Below are positions 30,264 to 34,459 of a DNA stretch of 34,459 nt, piece after piece. Source of the DNA: a virus. Positions within the stretch are counted from its first letter, which is position 1; each line of letters opens with the position of its first letter. The stretch covers positions 1 through 34,459 of IMG/VR virus record IMGVR_UViG_3300038701_003554. One strand, given 5' to 3'. The notes under the pieces are model-generated. The model was not told where the DNA came from and made no database searches. It saw only the letters and a list, made by a program, of their open reading frames with translations. A program made the translations under genes and the position numbers.

Positions 30264-30497
30264 ATGGAAAAACAAAAAAAAGAGCAATGTTGCAGTAAGC
30301 GTGGCTGCATGAAACCAGCTCAGCTTGAGGTGTATGTTTCTTGCATTGCGCCGGACTTATCAGAAATTGTGCAGTTTCCACATCCGGTGATTCCGTATCT
30401 TTGCCTGGATCACGCCAAGATGATTGATGATCATCCGCTGCATAAACCAACGATTCTTTACAAGCCGATCAAACAGAAGGAGGAAGCACTGTCATGA
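30264..30497 (+). CDS. small Cys-rich protein, possible zinc site
   Basis: A 77-residue protein with a CCSKRGC cluster near the N-terminus, further Cys in VSCIAP, and CLDH later. The set of Cys and His residues could bind zinc. No family recognised. TAGGAG lies ahead of the ATG, and its end overlaps the next gene by ATGA, so the pair is translated together. Similar small proteins are common beside replication genes. Confidence 0.6.
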   Translation: MEKQKKEQCCSKRGCMKPAQLEVYVSCIAPDLSEIVQFPHPVIPYLCLDHAKMIDDHPLHKPTILYKPIKQKEEALS

Positions 30498-30955
30498 AAA
30501 GAAACTGGAGCGTTGAAGATGTTACCGACCGGTTAGAGCAAGCATTTAAAACCTTGCGCAATATGCCGGATAAGGAAAGGCGGTTTCTATCAGCCAGAAG
30601 TAATTGGCCAGACTATGTGCGAAAATATTATGAAGGGGGTATTGATTACAAATCAGTGCCTAAAATTAGACTCGTTCCATCGGCAGAAGATATCACAAAA
30701 ATGGATGAAGCGTTGGAATGGTTGCGCTGGATTACTAAATGCCGTCATCGTGACACGGCAACATTAGGGCGCATTGTATGGGCGCGTGCAGAAGGATTTT
30801 CTTGGCGTGAAATATCGTGGATGTGTACCCCTGAAAGAGACCGTAAACATAACCGGAAAACCATTTCGCATGTGACCTGTGTGGGTTGGTACAAGATCGG
30901 AATTGTGTACATCACTGATCGTTTAAATCGAACTAATGCAAAAAAGAGGAGCTAA
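30494..30955 (+). CDS. DUF6362-like protein
   Basis: A 153-residue protein with a pattern I associate with DUF6362: WSVEDVTDRLEQAFKTLRNMPDKERRFLSARSNWPDYVRKYYE, then MDEALEWLRWITKCRHRDTATLGRIVWARAEGFSWREISWMC. The second half looks like a sigma-70-region-4-type or HTH fold (GFSWREISWM), so a transcription-regulatory role is possible. It overlaps the Cys-rich gene by ATGA. After it lie about 130 bases without a gene before the second recombinase, including an AGGAGGAG without a matching start. Confidence 0.65.
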   Translation: MKRNWSVEDVTDRLEQAFKTLRNMPDKERRFLSARSNWPDYVRKYYEGGIDYKSVPKIRLVPSAEDITKMDEALEWLRWITKCRHRDTATLGRIVWARAEGFSWREISWMCTPERDRKHNRKTISHVTCVGWYKIGIVYITDRLNRTNAKKRS

Positions 30956-31088
30956 AGCATAGTCTTTAGTTTTGGGCTATTTGCCCATCATATTCCTAAC
31001 AATACAGAACACAGAAGGAGGAGCGCAGAAACCCTAGACAGTCAATGAAAGTAGTTACAGTTCTGTTACGGTTTCAAAGCAAAAAAAT

Positions 31089-32123
31089 ATGGCCACATTT
31101 GTTAAGCGAAAACGCCGGGGGAAGGATGTTATTTGCGCGACAATTAGGATTGCCGGCTACCCAACTGAAAGTGCCACATTCACCAAAAAGCGTGCGGCCG
31201 TTGAATGGGCAACTGAAATAGAAAATGAAATGCGAATGGGTAGGTATTTGAAAAACAGCATTGCCAAGCAACGTAGTTTTTCAGAAATGATCGATCGCTA
31301 TATCGAATTGGTGCTGTTTACCAAATCGAGCAAAAAGAGATTTATTCAGCAGCAACATGTGCAGCTGCTTTGGTGGAAAAAACATTTAGGAGAACACACC
31401 TTGTTTAACGTTACCAGTTCAGAAATTGTGCAGTGCAGGGATATCTTGCGAAAGACACGCGCACCAGGAACGGTGAACTGTTATCTGGCGGTGTTGTCGC
31501 ATGTGTATAGCAAGGCATGTAAGGAATGGAAGTGGTTAAATGTTAACCCGATGGATGATGTGGAAAAGTTCAAAGAGCCACGCGGCATTGTGCGCTTTCT
31601 TTCTGATAAAGAATTGGATCGCTTATTACGTGCTCTTGAAAACAGCAATAACGACATTGCTAAAATGGTGGTGATGTTGTCGCTTTCCACTGGTGCCAGA
31701 AAATCAGAAGTGACCGGTTTGAAATGGGAAGATTACGATGCCGATCGAAACATCATCATTGTGCAAGAAACCAAAAACGGTGAACGCCGGCAACTGCCAC
31801 TGCACGGAAAATGCAGAGAGTGGTTCAAGGCATATGCTAAAGGGCGCAACAGGGGTGGATACGTCTTTCCATCCAAATATAAACGCCAGCCATACGATGT
31901 GGATCGAGCATGGAGAAAGATCGTAAAGGCTGCCAGGCTGCGTGATTTTCGCTTCCACGATTTACGCCATACGGCAGCTAGTTTCATGGCGATGCAGAAT
32001 GTTCCTACCACTACGATTGCAGAAGTGTTGGGGCATAAAACATTAGCGATGGTGAAGCGCTATGCCCACCTTTCAGAAGGGCATGTGAGCGATGCAGTAA
32101 AGAAAATGAATAGTAAAATTTAA
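31089..32123 (+). CDS. second tyrosine recombinase
   Basis: A 344-residue integrase-family enzyme, distinct from the one next to attP. The N-terminus (KRKRRGKDVICATIRIAGYP) is an arm-binding-like domain. The catalytic domain has Arg in LSTGARKSEVTGL, Lys in VQETKNGERRQLPL, H-x-x-R in RFHDLRHTAASFM, His in LGHKTLAMV and Tyr in KRYAHLSEGH, all in place, so it should be active. No tRNA copy or excisionase is nearby. Its ATG has only an A-rich leader; a strong AGGAGGAG is about 65 bases upstream. Roles could include genome dimer resolution or an alternative att site. Confidence 0.85.
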   Translation: MATFVKRKRRGKDVICATIRIAGYPTESATFTKKRAAVEWATEIENEMRMGRYLKNSIAKQRSFSEMIDRYIELVLFTKSSKKRFIQQQHVQLLWWKKHLGEHTLFNVTSSEIVQCRDILRKTRAPGTVNCYLAVLSHVYSKACKEWKWLNVNPMDDVEKFKEPRGIVRFLSDKELDRLLRALENSNNDIAKMVVMLSLSTGARKSEVTGLKWEDYDADRNIIIVQETKNGERRQLPLHGKCREWFKAYAKGRNRGGYVFPSKYKRQPYDVDRAWRKIVKAARLRDFRFHDLRHTAASFMAMQNVPTTTIAEVLGHKTLAMVKRYAHLSEGHVSDAVKKMNSKI

Positions 32124-32139
32124 TCAAAGTGAGGTTGTT

Positions 32140-32580
32140 ATGGATCATTTTGGAATTGGAAATGCAATAAAAGGTATGACATTTGCTTATTTTCAGCAAT
32201 CGCGGCGAACTGGCAGAACTATGTCAATTGTAGAGAGTGTTAAAGATGGAGATAGGATTGTTTTTACTAATCGCCTTGAGGCAAAGCGGGTTGAACGCTT
32301 ATGTAAAGAGCGTGGTGTAAAAATTAGATGTATTGTTGTTTCTCCATTCAATCCTACTGGTCTGATGCGCGATGGCATTAGTCATGGCCGTACTATCTTT
32401 GATCATGATTGGGTTAAGGAGTTTTACTTTAATGCCATTCACAGAGCCGAAAAAGAGCTTGATACATTGGAGCGTGAAACTAGTGGTTATGGTGTTAAAC
32501 ATCGAGAAACTAAGCGCCAAGCGGAAGAGAATCAGAGGTGGGGTTATTACTCTGAAGCAGCAAATCTAGATAAATTCTAA
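32140..32580 (+). CDS. hypothetical phage protein
   Basis: A 146-residue protein I do not assign. SRRTGRTMSIVESVKDGDRIVFTNRLEAKRVERLCKERGVKIRCIVVSPFNP followed by ISHGRTIFDHDWVKEFYFNAIHRAEKELDTLE suggests a small alpha/beta nucleotide- or nucleic-acid-binding fold. Similar short proteins occur in packaging-proximal regions of tailed phages. TGAGG lies at 7-8 bases from the ATG. It starts 16 bases after the second recombinase. Confidence 0.6.
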   Translation: MDHFGIGNAIKGMTFAYFQQSRRTGRTMSIVESVKDGDRIVFTNRLEAKRVERLCKERGVKIRCIVVSPFNPTGLMRDGISHGRTIFDHDWVKEFYFNAIHRAEKELDTLERETSGYGVKHRETKRQAEENQRWGYYSEAANLDKF

Positions 32581-32692
32581 AGCGTTACTAGCGACACGAA
32601 TGTTGTGAGTAGCAAAGTGGCAACTTTTCTGGCTAAATTAGCTGCTTTGTATTAGTATGCTGTCTCTCATAATAAAAAGGAACATAAGTAAA

Positions 32693-33406
32693 ATGAGAGT
32701 TACCGAGAAAATTAGGCTGATAGGCAGCATAGCGACTGAAATGGCTGACCGTTATACTATCGTGCAAATGAAAATTTTCTTCAAAGAGTTTAGTGTTGAA
32801 TTTCAGTTTGATCAACAAAGTTACAGCTCTTATGCGGAAGCGGTTTTTGATAATATTAAAGACCTTACTCCTAAAGTTCTAAAGAAGATTGCAGATGAGT
32901 TAGATCTATCAACAGAAATTATATTAACCGAACCCCCAGCTAATTGGGAAGAGAAAGACACAGTCAAAGCATTTATTAGTCACACTTCAAAAGATAAGGA
33001 GACTGCGGCAAAAATAAGGGAGTATTTAAAGCCATTTAATATAGATGGTTTTGTCGCTCACGAAGATATTGTTCCATCAAAAGAGTGGCAAGTAGAAATA
33101 GAAAAGGCACTAAAAACGATGGATTTCTTTATTTCAGTTCATACTGAAGGCTTTAAGGAAAGTATATGGTGCCAACAAGAGGTTGGATTCGCAGCATGTC
33201 GAAATGTGGTAATTATACCTATAAAATTTAAAGAAGATCCAACAGGTTTTATTGGAAAGATCCATGCTATCGTTAGAGGTAAAAAGAATGCCCCGCAAGT
33301 GATAGATGCAATATTAGACATTCTTAGAGAAGATAAAAGAACAGCTTCAATGTATAATGAAAGGATAGACCCACACTATACCGAGTACCATGAATTACCT
33401 TTTTAG
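32693..33406 (+). CDS. TIR-domain protein
   Basis: A 237-residue protein. The N-terminal 85 residues (EKIRLIGSIATEMADRYTIVQMKIFFKEF) are helical and unrecognised. The rest is a TIR domain: KAFISHTSKDKETAAKIREYL, a BB-loop-like region GFVAHEDIVPSKEW, DFFISVHTEGFKES, and the W-C-x-x-E motif (WCQQEVGFA) with the Glu of NAD-consuming TIRs. It is AT-rich compared with the tail genes and is followed by two terminators, as expected for an acquired cargo gene. Prophage-encoded defence against other phages is the likely role, by inference. ATG 32693 has an AAAGGA site; an ATG 36 bases upstream is possible. Confidence 0.85.
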   Translation: MRVTEKIRLIGSIATEMADRYTIVQMKIFFKEFSVEFQFDQQSYSSYAEAVFDNIKDLTPKVLKKIADELDLSTEIILTEPPANWEEKDTVKAFISHTSKDKETAAKIREYLKPFNIDGFVAHEDIVPSKEWQVEIEKALKTMDFFISVHTEGFKESIWCQQEVGFAACRNVVIIPIKFKEDPTGFIGKIHAIVRGKKNAPQVIDAILDILREDKRTASMYNERIDPHYTEYHELPF

Positions 33407-33505
33407 AAATAAATAAAAATTAAACTTTACAAACTTAACAAAAAGTGGCATCATTTTTCATAAGCTGAGAGCATCAACGCTTAAAGCCCAAAACTGCTTA
33501 AAACA

Positions 33506-33539
33506 CCTCGCAAAGATTTATATCTTGCGGGGTTTTTTT
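33506..33539 (+). terminator. intrinsic terminator
   Basis: CCTCGCAAAGAT (33506-33517) pairs with ATCTTGCGGGG (33522-33532), with one bulge and a short loop, followed by seven T. It closes the early rightward unit after the TIR gene. Confidence 0.85.
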
Positions 33540-33586
33540 ATGCCTGTTTTATAGAATTATAAAATAGAATCCGATCCCCTGGATAC

Positions 33587-33620
33587 GGCGGTGGCTGCTA
33601 AGTGCAGCCCCGCCTTTTTT
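33587..33620 (+). terminator. second intrinsic terminator
   Basis: GGCGG-T-GGCTGC (33587-33598) pairs with GCAGCC-CCGCC (33604-33614) around TAAGT, followed by TTTTTT. This very stable stem has one bulged base. With the first terminator it isolates the early region from the packaging end. Confidence 0.88.
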
Positions 33621-33631
33621 ATTGGTAGGTT

Positions 33632-34018
33632 ATGCGCCCTTATCCTGTACAAGAAATAAAGAATCTTGATGGTGAAGTTGTCATTACACAAGCAGCACAG
33701 AATAGAGGACATGCAATAGAGTTGTTGGTTGCTGCTGGTCGTACTGACTTTACCAATCTTAATTTGGCGGGTGTTGATTTTCGCGGCCGTGGTCTTGCTG
33801 GTGCGGACTTCACAGGAAGTAAACTAAATGGTTGCGATATGCGAGGCACGAAACGTGAAGGTGCTAAGTTTGATAATACAGATATCACGCGCACCAGCGG
33901 CCTTGAAGAGATTGTGGCAGAGCGTGCAGCAATCATTTGGTCAGGGCTTGACTTGTCATCAGAAGAAAGTGTGAGTGTGCAGTATGCCGTGGAAGTCGAA
34001 GAAGCCGTGCAAAGCTAG
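33632..34018 (+). CDS. pentapeptide-repeat protein
   Basis: A 128-residue protein. Residues about 38-92 show tandem A(D/N)LXX-like units: FTNLNLAGVDFRGRGLAGADF and TGSKLNGCDMRGTKREGAKFDNTDI, roughly nine five-residue coils, flanked by helical ends. Such repeats form a right-handed square helix that can mimic DNA. The role here is unknown. The ATG follows a weak TAGGT site directly after the second terminator. Its end overlaps the HNH gene. Confidence 0.72.
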   Translation: MRPYPVQEIKNLDGEVVITQAAQNRGHAIELLVAAGRTDFTNLNLAGVDFRGRGLAGADFTGSKLNGCDMRGTKREGAKFDNTDITRTSGLEEIVAERAAIIWSGLDLSSEESVSVQYAVEVEEAVQS

Positions 34019-34367
34019 AGATTGCCCAGGCTTAACCCATACCAACTATTGCGATGATCATAAACATCTTGAGCATCAGAGGAAGGAAGGCCATCGAGGG
34101 CGCGGCAGTTCCACCAAGCGTGGTTATGGATATGCATGGCAGAAGCTGCGCAAATATGTGCTGGCACATCAGCCTGTATGTAAAGGTTTAGATGGTGATT
34201 ATTGCGGTAGACCGGCGCAGGAAGTTGATCACATTGTTCCACTCAGTGAAGGTGGAACGAACGATTTAGATAACCTTCAGGGCTTGTGTAAGTCGTGCCA
34301 CTCAAAGAAAACTGCACGGGATGACGGCTCGTTTGGACGTGCTAAGAAGCAACGAAACATCGATTAA
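33984..34367 (+). CDS. HNH endonuclease, packaging-associated
   Basis: A 127-residue HNH nuclease of the type encoded just before TerS in HK97-like phages, where it helps the terminase cut cos. Zinc-binding Cys pairs are visible, and the HNH core is EVDHIVPLSEGGTNDLDNLQGLCKSCHSKKT. The conserved SKKTARDDGSFG end is also typical. The ATG at 33984 is preferred over a GTG nine bases before it. It overlaps the pentapeptide gene by 35 bases and is followed by the cos region. Confidence 0.9.
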   Translation: MPWKSKKPCKARDCPGLTHTNYCDDHKHLEHQRKEGHRGRGSSTKRGYGYAWQKLRKYVLAHQPVCKGLDGDYCGRPAQEVDHIVPLSEGGTNDLDNLQGLCKSCHSKKTARDDGSFGRAKKQRNID

Positions 34368-34459
34368 AAGCAATGATAATAACGGTCTATTTCAGTAGGG
34401 GTAGGGGGTATCAAATCTCTACAGCCTTTTGACTCTAGACCGGTGGGGTATCCTTTTTC
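34368..34459. other. right cos-proximal region
   Basis: G-rich tracts (TAGGGGTAGGGGGTAT near 34397) precede ATCAAATCTCTACAGC and then CTAGACCGGTGGGGTA. As I remember it, a G-rich stretch, a CAAATCTCT-like segment and a GACCG/GGGG motif recur next to cos in HK97-type phages with P27 TerS. The last nine bases, TCCTTTTTC, are pyrimidine only and may not be phage sequence. Confidence 0.6.
34441..34450. repeat. right copy of 10-bp terminal repeat (candidate cos overhang)
   Basis: CGGTGGGGTA, identical to positions 10-19 and also nine bases from its window end. See the left copy. Confidence 0.65.

Noticed and set aside
31045-31221. 58-codon frame starting ATG 31045 downstream of AGGAGGAG
   Set aside because: The spacing to the AGGAGGAG is over 15 bases, and almost all of the frame overlaps the second recombinase in another phase.

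Overview
The window reads as one complete temperate siphovirus genome of about 34.4 kb, with HK97-type head genes and a lambda-like regulatory layout. The host is most likely an alphaproteobacterium. The clues are a GapR (DUF2312) domain, a holin of the 3TM gene-transfer-agent type, DUF6950- and DUF6362-like proteins, a BTLCP-type periplasmic protease, and an attP that copies the 3' half of a tRNA-Thr(UGU). Base composition is moderately AT-rich. I cannot name a genus. The two ends carry the same 10-base sequence, each separated from the window end by 9 pyrimidine- or purine-only bases. I read this as a cohesive-end (cos) virion molecule rather than an arbitrary cut.

Left half, rightward: TerS, TerL, portal, prohead protease and capsid (92-5437). 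Head accessory and head-tail joining genes follow (5517-8392), then two related tail tube proteins and a tail assembly chaperone with a programmed -1 frameshift (9611-10161). After these come tape measure, minor tail proteins, a DUF6950-like protein, an 1806-residue tail tip protein, tail fibre and fibre chaperone (10168-20669). An acyltransferase moron with its own promoter and terminator comes next (20681-21772). The lysis region has a one-TM protein, DUF5675, a 3TM holin and a 38-residue membrane peptide (21808-23017).

Middle, leftward: a MazG-like pyrophosphohydrolase and a LapG-like lipoprotein protease lie next to attP (24209-24253). Beyond attP are integrase, excisionase, an XRE regulator, two small membrane proteins and a GapR-FtsK-gamma fusion protein. 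These are apparently read as one leftward operon from a promoter near 27760.

Right: a CI-like repressor (leftward) and a Cro-like protein (rightward) are divergently transcribed. Three copies of a 19-bp operator lie between them and two more lie at the leftward promoter, giving an OL/OR arrangement. About 450 bp between the two operator clusters holds a potential structured RNA. The rightward early region has a coiled-coil protein, a DUF1376/YdaU replication protein, a Cys-rich small protein, a DUF6362-like protein, a second tyrosine recombinase, a hypothetical protein and a TIR-domain protein. Two strong terminators separate it from a pentapeptide-repeat protein and the HNH nuclease that precedes cos and TerS.

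The parts I consider most worth following are the GapR-FtsK-gamma fusion, the five-operator switch with apparently leaderless repressor and Cro messages, the phage-borne TIR protein, the direct record of the cos overhang, and the lysis cassette that has no recognisable endolysin other than a DUF5675 protein.
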